Assembly: GCF_041346925.1 (NCBI RefSeq)
Contig: NZ_CP166840.1
Location: forward strand, 434,001 to 498,000
From: Agaribacterium sp. ZY112
Lineage (GTDB): Bacteria > Pseudomonadota > Gammaproteobacteria > Pseudomonadales > Cellvibrionaceae
DNA length: 64,000 nt
Reading direction: 5' to 3'
In this document: positions 37,001 to 46,750 of the stretch, in pieces
Numbering within the stretch: the first letter of the stretch is position 1
How the letters are laid out: the number at the start of each line of letters is the position of its first letter
The notes under the pieces: generated by a model
Databases searched by the model: none
What the model was told of the DNA's origin: nothing
The model's input: the letters and a program-made list of their open reading frames with translations, nothing else
Program-made: the position numbers and the translations under genes

Positions 37001-37177
37001 ATTAATTCCTCGCTAACTGAAGCACACAATTCTACCAAAGAAGTCGTGCCAAAGCGCAAAGCTAAAGATATAGACCTACACTCTGATGACGAAGCTTAAA
37101 GTCAGACCTTAAACCACTGCGGTTCGGTAAATCCCCAAAGCCAGTATTAAAGCAAGGAAGCAAGTAGGACGCTGTTT

Positions 37178-38872
37178 ATGGATGTATCAAAAAGGAAACT
37201 AGCTAACCGCCGCCGTAGCGTCTTCCTCTTTCCATTTATTTGCGTCTTAGTTGCCACCCTCACCGCCGCGGTCAGTTTGGAGCAAGTACTGCGTTCATGG
37301 TACCTAGAGCGCACAGAGCAAGACATGCAACAAGTCTTAGCCATTACCCTGAATACAATCAAACGTATAGGTAGCGACAATTACGAAATAGGGGTTGCGG
37401 TTGATAGCATCGGTCTTGCCACCCCCAAGTACCATATCAGCATTGCCAACTTAGACGCCCAACTGATTGGCGACTCTTATTTAGATGAAAACGGCCTCGG
37501 CCTTGCGGACAACCTAAAACAAGCACCTGAATTTCAGCAAGCGCTACAGCGTGGAGAGGCTCGTCTAATTCGCTTTAACCCTGTCAGCGCCAAAGAGATT
37601 TTCTATCTAGCCAAACGCTTTACTATCGGACAGTTTAACGGAGTTATTCGTATAGGTTTGGCCATAGATGAATACAACAAAGCAGTATACGAGTTACGCT
37701 GGTTACTCGTCATGTTGGCACTGGTTGGTATGCTACTTATGGGCATACTTGTAAGCATGTTTAGCCGTTATATCAACGCGCTTATGAGCAAAGAGCAAAG
37801 CACCCTAGAAAGCCGAGTGGAAGAAAGAACGCGTGACATCCTACTACTGCATCGCCTTACCAATATGTTGGCCGCTTGCCAAAACCTAAAAGAAGTTCAA
37901 ACCGTAGTAGAAGATATTGTGCCGCGTATTATAGGCTCATTAAATTGCTCAATTTCTCTTGTTAACTCATCACGTAATTTAGTTGAAAAGAAAATCGATT
38001 GGAGTGGTAACTGGCCTGGTGAAAAAGTATTTAACCCACAAGAGTGCTGGGCCTTACGCAAAGGCAAACCCCACTTTAGTCACGATGAGCTAAGCTCTCA
38101 AATTTGTGAGCACATGGGAGAAAGTGAAGAGAACACACTTTGCATCCCTCTAGTTGCACACGGCAATGCCATTGGTTTAATGCACTTAATACTGACAGGA
38201 CGAGCCGAATCCCTAAGTAATGACATGATTTTTACAATTGCCGAGCACCTGGGCCTCGCTCTTGCCAACCTAAATATGCAAGAAAAATTACGCCAACAAG
38301 CAACTCGAGACCCTCTTACAGGGCTGCACAACCGACGCCACTTTGAAGAAGCTATCGACAAAGAACTCAGCCGCAGTCAGCGCTACCATGAACCCTGCGC
38401 CTTGCTAATGATAGATATAGACAACTTTAAGAGCTTTAACGACACCTTTGGTCACGACGCTGGCGATTACGTATTAAAAGCAATCTCCTTGTTATTGAAG
38501 GAAGCCGTTCGCAGTGAAGACACTCTCTGCCGCTTAGGCGGCGAAGAGCTAGCAGTATTGTTGCCTAAAGCCAATATTAACGATGCCATTGCCTGTGCAG
38601 ACAAACTCTGCCGTATGGTTTCGCGCAACCATTTTCAACTGCACAGCACCGCGCTTGGTACGGTCACCATTAGCATAGGTATTAGTGTTTATCCGGTTCA
38701 CGCACTCAGCGCTGAAGGTTTAAACAAAAGTGCCGATCTCGCCTTATACGAGGCCAAGACAAAAGGTCGCAATCGCTTTGAAGTGGCCATAAACAATGAA
38801 GAAGGAGAGCACTCCTACTGCCTTGTTGAAGTGGATGAAGAAAAAAAACAAGCAAAGCGCAGTAACAGCTAA
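37178..38872 (+). CDS. GAF-GGDEF diguanylate cyclase, membrane-bound
   Basis: 564 residues. A membrane helix near residues 15-36, a periplasmic sensor of about 135 residues, and a second helix near 174-197 are followed by a short coiled region, a GAF domain (about 225-370) and a GGDEF domain (about 385-545). The active-site motif is GGEEL (about residue 454), a common active variant. RSED five residues earlier is an RxxD inhibitory site, so product inhibition by c-di-GMP is likely. No EAL domain. The ligands of both sensors are unknown. It is divergent to the mevalonate operon. Confidence 0.88.
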   Translation: MDVSKRKLANRRRSVFLFPFICVLVATLTAAVSLEQVLRSWYLERTEQDMQQVLAITLNTIKRIGSDNYEIGVAVDSIGLATPKYHISIANLDAQLIGDSYLDENGLGLADNLKQAPEFQQALQRGEARLIRFNPVSAKEIFYLAKRFTIGQFNGVIRIGLAIDEYNKAVYELRWLLVMLALVGMLLMGILVSMFSRYINALMSKEQSTLESRVEERTRDILLLHRLTNMLAACQNLKEVQTVVEDIVPRIIGSLNCSISLVNSSRNLVEKKIDWSGNWPGEKVFNPQECWALRKGKPHFSHDELSSQICEHMGESEENTLCIPLVAHGNAIGLMHLILTGRAESLSNDMIFTIAEHLGLALANLNMQEKLRQQATRDPLTGLHNRRHFEEAIDKELSRSQRYHEPCALLMIDIDNFKSFNDTFGHDAGDYVLKAISLLLKEAVRSEDTLCRLGGEELAVLLPKANINDAIACADKLCRMVSRNHFQLHSTALGTVTISIGISVYPVHALSAEGLNKSADLALYEAKTKGRNRFEVAINNEEGEHSYCLVEVDEEKKQAKRSNS

Positions 38873-38953
38873 TTGTTCATACATAAGCTTTGATCACCAG
38901 CTCAAGTCCAGTACTATCGTAGTCCTTGCAGATAAACATAAAAAGGATTACGC

Positions 38954-39724
38954 ATGAGTGAAGAAAATACCGGAACAACAAACATAGAAAGTACAAGCCC
39001 AAATGGCAGCGTTGAGAAAGGTCTTTCGGGTGATTATGAACTAAGTATCGGCAGCTTATTTCAAGATAGCTGGGCCCTTATTCAAGGGCGCAAACTCACT
39101 TGTGTTATTGCCGTCATCTTGCTCATAGTTTCAATCGGGGCAATCAACTTTGTAGCCGAGTTTGTACTCGAATTAATCTCACCAGCAAGCCAAAGTGGGT
39201 CGCCCGATGCCTCATTGCAGCTTGAGCCAAGTACCGGCATAGCTTTTGTCATCCAGCTTATTGTCTTGATGGTAAGCACGCCCATTAATGTGGGCCTCAC
39301 CCTCCTTGGTATTAAACTTGTTTCTGGGCAAGAAGCTCAACCTACGTCCATCTTTGAGTACTTCCCGCACACAATAAAGCTCTTTTTATTAATGGTGACG
39401 ATGTATATTTTGGTCTTTATTGGCTTCCTTTTACTAGTCATTCCTGGCCTCTATCTAGGCATCGCTTATATTTATGCGCCAGCATTAATGGTAGAAAAAA
39501 ACATGGGAATCTGGGAGGCGCTGGAAACATCAAGAAAAACCGTGACTCACAAATGGTTCACTGTGTTTTTCACTGTATTACTGCTTCTCATTGTTATATT
39601 TATCTCATCCCTGCCTGTACTGATCGGCCTTATCTGGACCTTACCTTTAGCCGTAATGTTAACTGGCCTTATGTATAAACAAATGTTTGGCATAGAAACA
39701 ACAAATGCCATTCAAAACATCTAA
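38954..39724 (+). CDS. Multi-span membrane protein of unknown function (GPDPase-membrane-domain/YciC-like)
   Basis: 256 residues with a soluble N-terminus of about 45 residues and five to six membrane helices. Two long hydrophobic loops and an amphipathic SLFQDSWALIQGRK start resemble the 'UPF0259/GPDPase membrane domain' proteins, whose role is unknown. AAAAGGA lies 5 bp upstream of the ATG. It stands between two signalling genes without overlap. Confidence 0.65.
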   Translation: MSEENTGTTNIESTSPNGSVEKGLSGDYELSIGSLFQDSWALIQGRKLTCVIAVILLIVSIGAINFVAEFVLELISPASQSGSPDASLQLEPSTGIAFVIQLIVLMVSTPINVGLTLLGIKLVSGQEAQPTSIFEYFPHTIKLFLLMVTMYILVFIGFLLLVIPGLYLGIAYIYAPALMVEKNMGIWEALETSRKTVTHKWFTVFFTVLLLLIVIFISSLPVLIGLIWTLPLAVMLTGLMYKQMFGIETTNAIQNI

Positions 39725-39736
39725 GCAAGATACCCA

Positions 39737-39760
39737 GCGGAGCCGCCGATCTGGCTCCGC
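39737..39760. terminator. Hairpin after the multi-span membrane protein gene
   Basis: An 8-bp perfect stem GCGGAGCC / GGCTCCGC with an 8-nt loop, 12 bp after the stop. There is no T run, so it is a weak terminator or an RNA-stabilising hairpin. Confidence 0.5.
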
Positions 39761-39848
39761 CATACCATTTATCCACTCTTAACGAGCAAGCTCTTACACC
39801 TTCCCTATACTAAAAGCAGTTCTCACTTTTAGGACAACTGCCTTAGTT

Positions 39849-41084
39849 ATGGAGCACGATCTAGATTTTCCAGATTTTATAGATAGCGAAAGATACTTAA
39901 GCCTCGACCAAGAACTAAGTGAGGCGGATCAATTGCGCGCGATGCTTAGCAATCTAACTCGCATTCACCTTCTAACTGCCAGTAGCTATGACAGCTTTGA
40001 TGAGCTAATTCATCAATATCTACTTTCTGGTACAGAGATTTTTTCCTTAGAGACAGGCATTGTCAGCCAGATCAAAAGTGACGGCAGCTACCATGTCTTA
40101 GATGTCATCAGCCCCCTTGAAGTGCTAGAAGCGGGGCAGATATTTCCCTTAGAAGACACCTACTGCAAATATGTCTACCAACAACAGAAGGTACTTGGTA
40201 TACCTCAGGTCGGGAAATTATCCTTTATGGCTCAGCACCCGGTATATAAGAACTTAAAACTAGAAGCCTATTTAAGCGCGCCCATTTATGTACGCGACAC
40301 ACTGTTTGGAACCTTAAATTTCACCTCAACTCACTCTCGTGCATATGCTTTTAGTGAATATGAATGCTCGATGATTCAGCTACTTGCCAACTCTATTGGT
40401 AATTACTTACTACTAAGAGATAAAGAAGATAGGCTACTGACCCTCAATCAGCGCATTAAAACCTTTGTAGGCTATGTTAGCCACGATCTGCGAACACCAC
40501 TGAGTGCGATTACCAGCTTTAGCGCCATCGCAAAAAAAGAAAGCGAAAAAAACGAACCGAACCTATCTAAATTACAAAAAATCATCCACAAAATAAGTAC
40601 TGCGTCAGAGCACGCAATAGAGTTAACACACAGTATTCTCGAGAACGCAGCCATCAGTACCGGTAAGCTCTCATTAAACATACAGACATTTAACGCAAAA
40701 GAGTTATGCCAGCAAAGCATAGCCTCACTCGAACAGATTCAAGAAGATTGTAAAAAAGAAGTGGTACTTCACTGTGATGCTGCCGCTAGTATGTATGCAG
40801 ACAAGAAACGCCTGCAACAAGTGCTCGAGAATTTACTAATCAACGCACTAAAATACGGAACAGCCCCAATAATATTAAAAGTAAAAAGTCTCGATTGCGG
40901 ATGCGAAATTAAAGTAACAAACAGCATTGATCCAAGCAAAGCTACAACAGAAATAGATCATTTATACTCAGTTGGTTTTGGTTTAGATATAGTTCAAGAC
41001 ATACTAAAAGCACACCGCAGTGAACTCTTAGTCAAACAGGAAGACGATCATTATCACTGCAGCTTTTTTCTTAATAACAACTGA
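39849..41084 (+). CDS. GAF-domain sensor histidine kinase
   Basis: 411 residues, cytoplasmic (no signal peptide or membrane helix). A GAF domain spans about residues 35-190. The dimerisation/phosphoacceptor region holds YVSHDLRTPLSAI with His at about 212, and the ATPase domain has the N-box ENLLINALKYG and a late GFGLDIVQDILKAH G2-type motif. The G1 box (DxGxG) is not clear, so kinase strength is uncertain. No response regulator gene is adjacent, so it is an orphan kinase. Confidence 0.85.
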   Translation: MEHDLDFPDFIDSERYLSLDQELSEADQLRAMLSNLTRIHLLTASSYDSFDELIHQYLLSGTEIFSLETGIVSQIKSDGSYHVLDVISPLEVLEAGQIFPLEDTYCKYVYQQQKVLGIPQVGKLSFMAQHPVYKNLKLEAYLSAPIYVRDTLFGTLNFTSTHSRAYAFSEYECSMIQLLANSIGNYLLLRDKEDRLLTLNQRIKTFVGYVSHDLRTPLSAITSFSAIAKKESEKNEPNLSKLQKIIHKISTASEHAIELTHSILENAAISTGKLSLNIQTFNAKELCQQSIASLEQIQEDCKKEVVLHCDAAASMYADKKRLQQVLENLLINALKYGTAPIILKVKSLDCGCEIKVTNSIDPSKATTEIDHLYSVGFGLDIVQDILKAHRSELLVKQEDDHYHCSFFLNNN

Positions 41085-41100
41085 CAAGTTTCATCACAAC

Positions 41101-41140
41101 AGCATCATCAGTCATTTATAAGAAAATGACTGATGATGCT
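41101..41140. terminator. Perfect 17-bp hairpin between the histidine kinase and nhaD
   Basis: AGCATCATCAGTCATTT (41101-41117) pairs without mismatch with 41124-41140 across a 6-nt loop. Most of it lies inside the last codons and stop of the leftward antiporter gene. There is no T run, but the long stem between convergent genes suggests a bidirectional transcript-end structure. Confidence 0.65.
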
Positions 41141-42523
41141 CGCGGCATAACCAAGCGCTATTGCCGGTGTCCAGCGCAGATGGCTAAAGAAGCTATAAGC
41201 CCCTCTCGCCTGCCCCATAAGTGCAACTCCGGCAGCCGAGCCAATGCTAAGTAAAGAACCGCCAACACCGGCTGTTAAAGTCACTAAAAGCCATTGAAAT
41301 TCGTTCATATCAGGCTCCATGCTTAACACTGCGTACATAACCGGAATATTGTCCACAATAGCCGACAATACCCCAACCAGAATATTCGCCGCTGTAGGGC
41401 CAAGCTCACCGTACATCAACTCCGAACCTAGACTTAAATAACCAATAAAGCCCAGACCACCTACAGCGACAATCACACCATAAAAGAAAAACAATGTATC
41501 CCACTCGGCTTTGGCAATTTTATCAAACACGTCAAAATCGTCTTTAACACGATATTCCGCAGGTTCGTCACTATGATCAATACTATGTCTACCGCCACTA
41601 CTCTCACGTAAATAAAACCCATAGAACTTCAAATAAGCCAAACCCGTCATCATGCCAAAGACGGGGGGAAGATGAAGCACAGAGTGAAAACTTACCGCTG
41701 TTACAATCGTTGCAAGAAACAAACACACAATCACAACACCACCATTTTTAATTTGGCTTAAGTGCTCTTGCTGTTTTGCGGGGTAACCTGTGGGTATTAC
41801 ACGATGCATTAACACAGCCGGCACAATAAAATTAATCATCGATGGCAAGACCAGTTTTAAAAAGGTGAAAAAGTCGATAATGCCCTCTTGCCAAACCATA
41901 AGAGTGGTAATGTCCCCGAAAGGGCTAAAGGCCCCTCCTGCATTGGCAGCAACAACGATATTAATACAGGCCAAACCGATAAAGTCTGGCTGCTCGCGAC
42001 CTACCGCCATCACTACCGCACACATAATTAAAGCGGTGGTTAAATTATCAGCCAGTGGCGAAATCAAAAACGCCATAAAGCCCGTCACCCAAAACAGGGC
42101 TCTATAACTCATACCAAGCTGAATTAAATAATCACGCAACCAGTCGAATACTCGTCGTTCGAGCATGGCATTAATGTAAGTCATAGCTACCAAGAGAAAA
42201 AAGAACAGCTCTGCGTATTCAAGAAAGTTATGTCTAAGCGCAGCATGCACTTGTGCCTCGCTTCCTGTACCACGACTCGCCACGGCAATTAATAGCCAGA
42301 TTAGGCCTGCCGCCAGTAAGACGGGTTTCGACTTCCTTAAGTGCAGTTGCTCCTCAAACACGACACAGATATAAGCCACGGCAAAAATGAGCAAAGCGCT
42401 ATAACCCACCCACGAAGAGCTGAGTGAATGACTTTGCAACTCAGAACTTTCTGCCAATGCAAGGCTAGAGCTAAAACAAAATACAAGCCCTATGCAAAAG
42501 AGAAAGAAACGAAAAACGATCAT
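41108..42523 (-). CDS. nhaD: NhaD-type Na+/H+ antiporter
   Basis: 471 residues from ATG 42523, preceded by AAGGAC; an in-frame ATG at 42595 would add 24 charged residues in front of the signal-like N-terminus. About 12 membrane helices belong to the ion-transporter superfamily. Typical NhaD motifs are SPLADNLTTALIMC and NAGGAFSPFGDITTLMVW, with Asp/Asn/Thr expected to form the ion path, and a late SAIVDNIPVMYAV repeat. NhaD exports sodium in marine and haloalkaliphilic bacteria, consistent with a marine host. Confidence 0.9.
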   Translation of the reverse strand: MIVFRFFLFCIGLVFCFSSSLALAESSELQSHSLSSSWVGYSALLIFAVAYICVVFEEQLHLRKSKPVLLAAGLIWLLIAVASRGTGSEAQVHAALRHNFLEYAELFFFLLVAMTYINAMLERRVFDWLRDYLIQLGMSYRALFWVTGFMAFLISPLADNLTTALIMCAVVMAVGREQPDFIGLACINIVVAANAGGAFSPFGDITTLMVWQEGIIDFFTFLKLVLPSMINFIVPAVLMHRVIPTGYPAKQQEHLSQIKNGGVVIVCLFLATIVTAVSFHSVLHLPPVFGMMTGLAYLKFYGFYLRESSGGRHSIDHSDEPAEYRVKDDFDVFDKIAKAEWDTLFFFYGVIVAVGGLGFIGYLSLGSELMYGELGPTAANILVGVLSAIVDNIPVMYAVLSMEPDMNEFQWLLVTLTAGVGGSLLSIGSAAGVALMGQARGAYSFFSHLRWTPAIALGYAASIISHFLIND

Positions 42524-42673
42524 AAGCACCACGTCCTTGCGTGATTCAAGCAAAAGTCGTTTGCAAGACAAACGATCTCTACTAAGTGTAGACATAGCAC
42601 TAGAGTAGGGCCCACATCATGCCTTATACTTTGCCGCGTTTATCGCCTCATCCCTTGTTTAGGAAAAACACTC

Positions 42674-43327
42674 ATGCCTTTAAACACCCGTTTTTTAATA
42701 GTACTTAGCGCACTGGTGTTGAGCTTTGGCGCTCAAGCCAACAATCGCCAAATGAACATTATGGACTTTAGTCTTTATATACCTTGGGACTACAGCAAAG
42801 ACCTTAATACTAAGAATGGCAGTAGCGCTGAAATTGAAGGCAATCATGGCTTTGGTTTAGGCATGGGTTATAGCTGGAGCGATAGCATCAGCACACGCTT
42901 TGACCTGCAATGGAACCACCGAGATTACAGTGGTATTCAGGTCTCTGATGGCCCACTTAAAATAGAACAGCCTTATCGAAGTCGCTTAGACAGTATCCAC
43001 ATGGACCTTGGCGTCGATTGGTATCTTATTAAAAACCGCCCTTGGACACCGTTTTTAAGTGCGAGTGTAGGCTGGAATTTTTATGACTCAAACATTCCAG
43101 CAGGCCCAGGTGATTGTTGGTGGGACCCGATTCTTGGCCCCGTGTGTGTGCAGTCGACCTATACCGAAGATACTTGGAGCACAGGCTTAGCTGGCGGTTT
43201 GCGCTTTGATATTGGGGATCGTTATTTCACTCGTATTCTATATGGCGAGCGTTTTATCAACATGGACAACATTAATGGCACCACCAACTTCCGTTATAGC
43301 CGTGTTGAATTTGGTTGGAGTTACTAA
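42674..43327 (+). CDS. Outer-membrane beta-barrel protein of unknown function
   Basis: 217 residues with a Sec signal peptide (cleavage near Ala-Gln-Ala, residue 23). The mature chain shows alternating strands with many aromatics and ends in SRVEFGWSY, an aromatic C-terminus typical of outer-membrane barrels. A Cys pair (GDCWWDPILGPVCVQ) could form a loop disulfide. Size suggests eight to ten strands. It is transcribed alone and ends at a strong UUCG-loop hairpin. Confidence 0.72.
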   Translation: MPLNTRFLIVLSALVLSFGAQANNRQMNIMDFSLYIPWDYSKDLNTKNGSSAEIEGNHGFGLGMGYSWSDSISTRFDLQWNHRDYSGIQVSDGPLKIEQPYRSRLDSIHMDLGVDWYLIKNRPWTPFLSASVGWNFYDSNIPAGPGDCWWDPILGPVCVQSTYTEDTWSTGLAGGLRFDIGDRYFTRILYGERFINMDNINGTTNFRYSRVEFGWSY

Positions 43328-43351
43328 AGCCCAATTAAAGAGCTACGGCTT

Positions 43352-43377
43352 AAGGGTTTAAGTTCGCTTAAACCCTT
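43352..43377 (+). terminator. 11-bp hairpin with TTCG loop between convergent genes
   Basis: Perfect stem AAGGGTTTAAG / CTTAAACCCTT closed by a TTCG tetraloop, a very stable RNA fold in the rightward direction. It overlaps the stop codon of the leftward lpxC-like gene (TAA at 43368-43370). No clear T run follows. Confidence 0.7.
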
Positions 43378-44309
43378 ATACTCTCCCCTTTTTGCGCCTG
43401 CCACCACTGCATCGCCTCTTTCATACTTAAATTCTCGGCAGCCCCTGCCTCGCCCATCAGAGAGCGCAAAACCAAATTGTTTAAACGATGCCCAGATCGA
43501 CGACCATGGTAACTGGCAATAATATGAGGCCCAGCTAAGGCCATATCGCCAACGGCATCTAGACACTTGTGGCGTACAAATTCATCTTTATAACGCAAAC
43601 CCTCTTCATTGAGCACTTTGTCCTTACCGACTACCACCGCATTGCTTAGAGAGCCACCGCGCGCAAAACCAAGCTTACGTAAAGCCGCTACATCCTCCTC
43701 AAAACCAAAGGCCCTTGCTCCTGCCAGCTTGTGTTCAAATAAACGCCCCGCAACAGTCACTTGTTTACTTTGACAGCCTATCGCAGCATGCTCAAAATCA
43801 ATATCCACCCTCACTCGCGGTAAAGCTGAAGGGATTAAACTCACACTAGACTTTCCATCTGCGACAAAAACAGGTTTTTGCACAAGCAGAGCTCGGCGCT
43901 GAGCGCTCTGTTTAACAAGACCAACCTGACGTATCTGGCGAACAAAAGGCAAAGCACTGCCATCCAGTATCGGTACTTCAGGGCCATCTAGAGTGATATA
44001 AGCATTGTCGATCCCACAGCCACGCAAAGCTGCCAGTAGATGCTCAATCGTACTTACCCTAACACCCATTTTATTCATAATGGTGGTCGACAAATTTGTC
44101 TCACCAACATTGTACCAACGTGCAGCAATTTCAGGGTTACCATGTAGAACATCTCGACGCCGGAAAATATAACCACTGTTTTCATCTCCAGGCTGCACTG
44201 TCATCGCCACCTTTAAGCCAGTGTGTAGCCCGCGCCCTAGACAATGAAAGGAGTCTGCTAGGGTGTGTTGATAAAAACTTAATCCGGTATCGAAATAGCT
44301 CTGGTGCAT
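43368..44309 (-). CDS. LpxC-like UDP-3-O-acyl-N-acetylglucosamine deacetylase, isolated copy
   Basis: 313 residues from ATG 44309, with GGAGAG just upstream. LpxC landmarks: GRGLHTGLKVAMTV, the zinc-binding His in STIEHLLAALRG, DGPEVPILDGSALPF, and KCLDAVGD plus GHRLNN, giving the second His and the Asp of the metal site. It catalyses the first committed step of lipid A synthesis. The canonical lpxC lies beside ftsZ; here it stands alone between a barrel gene and an AraC regulator, so it is probably a second copy or a paralogue for another substrate. Confidence 0.85.
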   Translation of the reverse strand: MHQSYFDTGLSFYQHTLADSFHCLGRGLHTGLKVAMTVQPGDENSGYIFRRRDVLHGNPEIAARWYNVGETNLSTTIMNKMGVRVSTIEHLLAALRGCGIDNAYITLDGPEVPILDGSALPFVRQIRQVGLVKQSAQRRALLVQKPVFVADGKSSVSLIPSALPRVRVDIDFEHAAIGCQSKQVTVAGRLFEHKLAGARAFGFEEDVAALRKLGFARGGSLSNAVVVGKDKVLNEEGLRYKDEFVRHKCLDAVGDMALAGPHIIASYHGRRSGHRLNNLVLRSLMGEAGAAENLSMKEAMQWWQAQKGESIRV

Positions 44310-44441
44310 GTGTCTCTCCACTTTTTTATTACACTCAGACTACCTTTGTAGACAGTTTTTACTTGTTCAAATACGACAGCAGCTTGACCCATACGCCTGA
44401 TTAGCGACAATGGCCTTCTTGATCAAGGTGGAGCAAGGACT

Positions 44442-45458
44442 ATGCAGCCCAGCACAATCTCATCGTGGGCCCTGCTTGTGTGGCAGGAACTGAAGGAACG
44501 TGGAATCAACCCTAAACCTATTTTTGAAGAGTTAGAGTTAGACCCATCTCGGCTTAGTGAAAATATGGCGCGCTATAAAATGGAGAAGATGACCAAACTC
44601 TGGCAGCGCTCACTAGAGTTAACAGAGGATCCACTGTTTGGCATCAAAGTTGGAGAGCGCTGGAGCCCAACCACGTTTCACGCCCTAGGTTTTGCATGGC
44701 TAGCCTCGAGCCATCTCTACGACGCATTTCAACGCTTTAGCCGTTATAGCCGTTTATTAAACGACGCCTTAGAGATTCAAGTTTATAAAGACAGTGGTGA
44801 TTATCGTTTTAGCTTTGGCTGGATAGATGCGAGTCAACGCTGCGATGTACATTATTTAGCAGGAGAGGCATCCATGATGGCCTGCTTAAAGATGTGCAGG
44901 ATGTTATTAGGTGATGAGTTTACTCCAATCGAGGTCAATACCCGCTTAAAACGCTCCGAGGCAACAAGCGAACTAGAAAACCGTTTTGCCACCACTGTGC
45001 ATTGCAATGCCGAACAGAGTAATTGGTTGATCAGCCACTTCGACATGCATAAAAGCCTCGCTTCTGGTAATGAAGAGCTGGCCATGATGAATGAAAACGT
45101 GGCCTTAAAATACCTCAGTACTTTAGACAAAACGCAGGTGCTACCGGCCCTGCAACATGCCTTGCTTGAAGCCCTGCCTTCAGGGGAAGTCAGTGAGCAC
45201 CATATTGCAGAGAAACTACATATGAGCTCTCGCACCTTACAACGTAAGCTTGAGGCCGAACAGCTAACCTTCTCATCGGTATTAAATGAGTTACGCAAGA
45301 GTATGAGCCGACACTACATCGAGAACAGTCACTTGAGCTTGACCGAAATAACATACCTGCTCGGCTTTTCAGAACAAGCTAGCTTTACCCGGGCCTTTAA
45401 ACGCTGGTATGGGCAGGCCCCAAGCAAATATCAAAAAGAGTGCAAACAAAGCGCCTAA
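44442..45458 (+). CDS. AraC-family transcriptional regulator
   Basis: 338 residues. The N-terminal part resembles the arabinose-binding-like domain of OruR/VirF-type regulators (LTEDPLFGIKVGERWSP, FHALGFAWLAS). The C-terminal part has two helix-turn-helix units: IAEKLHMSSRTLQRKLEAE and the AraC signature LTEITYLLGFSEQASFTRAF. Ligand unknown. The stop TAA overlaps the ATG of the following Omp85-type gene (TAATG), so both are co-translated. Confidence 0.88.
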   Translation: MQPSTISSWALLVWQELKERGINPKPIFEELELDPSRLSENMARYKMEKMTKLWQRSLELTEDPLFGIKVGERWSPTTFHALGFAWLASSHLYDAFQRFSRYSRLLNDALEIQVYKDSGDYRFSFGWIDASQRCDVHYLAGEASMMACLKMCRMLLGDEFTPIEVNTRLKRSEATSELENRFATTVHCNAEQSNWLISHFDMHKSLASGNEELAMMNENVALKYLSTLDKTQVLPALQHALLEALPSGEVSEHHIAEKLHMSSRTLQRKLEAEQLTFSSVLNELRKSMSRHYIENSHLSLTEITYLLGFSEQASFTRAFKRWYGQAPSKYQKECKQSA

Positions 45459-46735
45459 TGAAGAACCTTGTTGTAAGTATTTGCCTATTCGGCAGCATAG
45501 CTTTGTTTAACCCCCTTAGTTTCGCCGATACCTTAGTCACCAATTTAGATGAAGACATAGAAGAAGAGCAAAATCATAAGAGCTGGTTAGCAGCGCCCGG
45601 TATTTATTATTCAGAATATCTCGATGTTGCTATAGGCGCAGGGGCTTATTTCAAAGGTTTTCGACAAGAACAAGAAAGCTTTTTTGTTTCCGCCTACACC
45701 AGCCAAAGTGGGTCACGTGGCCTATGGCTATACAGCTACCAAACCCAGCTATTAGATCGCTTATTTGTCGACAGTAGCTATCACTGGGGCTGGCGCCACG
45801 ATGTTAAAACATTCCGTCAAGGCAACCCTAACTTTAGTGATGAAGTTGCAGGCAGTAACGACAGCAGTGATGATAATTTTATTGAATCAACCGGTGAAGA
45901 TACTTATTTAAATTTTAAATTTTATTATGTGCTTCCTTGGGGGGACGGGGAAGAAGGAGGCATCCACGACTATAAAGTCTCTAAAGGCCGCCTAGTCGAG
46001 GCAACCGCCAGTGGCGGCCGTCTGTTTAACCCTCAACTCTCAGGGCGCTTTTTTATTGGTAGCGAACTCTTTGCCCAACGACAATTATTTAGCGATAAAT
46101 ACGACATTGGTTACGATGGCCATACCACCGGCGCAAGAATATTTGCGCAATACGACAATAGAGATTGGCGCGATGAACCCAGTAAAGGCTCTAATCATAT
46201 TCTTACTTTTAGCCGTGACGCAGGTATCTTAGATAGCACCAGCACGTGGTCAAAAGTAGAGCTCGACATGACAAAATATTGGAGCTTAGGATCTAGCAAC
46301 TGGGCGAAAAACCGCGTTCTTGCTTTTAATTTTTATACTGCCGATGTACCTACATGGGGAAATGATGAGCGCCCACCAGAATTTGAGCTACCAAGCTTAG
46401 GTGGCGTCGACCGCTTAAGAGCCTACCCCTTTCGCCGCTATATCAGCCGTTCAGCCATTTATTACGGCTTAGAGCATCGCTACACCTTAATGACGAACCC
46501 TATTAACTTAATCCCCCTGCCCGATTTTATTCCTGACTTTGATTTACAGGTAGCAACGTTTGCCGAGCTTGGTCGCGTGAATGACGCTTACGACTTTAAA
46601 GAATTAAACAAAGATATGCAGTGGTCTGCTGGTGTCGGCCTTAGGGCCAACTTACTTGGTTCCATAGGACGTATGGATATTGCAACCAGCGACCACAGCT
46701 GGGCATGGTACTTAAGCGCAGCCTACCCTTGGTAA
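45458..46735 (+). CDS. POTRA-less Omp85/BamA-like outer-membrane protein (copy 2)
   Basis: 425 residues from ATG 45458, chosen because it overlaps the regulator's stop (TAATG); the frame stays open six codons further up. A signal peptide (cleavage near Phe-Ala-Asp) is followed directly by a barrel with QYDNRDWRDEPSKGS and DRLRAYPFRRY, which correspond to barrel motifs of BamA/TamA, and a C-terminal aromatic ending (SAAYPW). Although it has the same design as the gene at 28111-29217, sequences differ widely. Cargo unknown. Confidence 0.78.
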   Translation: MKNLVVSICLFGSIALFNPLSFADTLVTNLDEDIEEEQNHKSWLAAPGIYYSEYLDVAIGAGAYFKGFRQEQESFFVSAYTSQSGSRGLWLYSYQTQLLDRLFVDSSYHWGWRHDVKTFRQGNPNFSDEVAGSNDSSDDNFIESTGEDTYLNFKFYYVLPWGDGEEGGIHDYKVSKGRLVEATASGGRLFNPQLSGRFFIGSELFAQRQLFSDKYDIGYDGHTTGARIFAQYDNRDWRDEPSKGSNHILTFSRDAGILDSTSTWSKVELDMTKYWSLGSSNWAKNRVLAFNFYTADVPTWGNDERPPEFELPSLGGVDRLRAYPFRRYISRSAIYYGLEHRYTLMTNPINLIPLPDFIPDFDLQVATFAELGRVNDAYDFKELNKDMQWSAGVGLRANLLGSIGRMDIATSDHSWAWYLSAAYPW

Positions 46736-46750
46736 CTTAATTAAGCCTCA

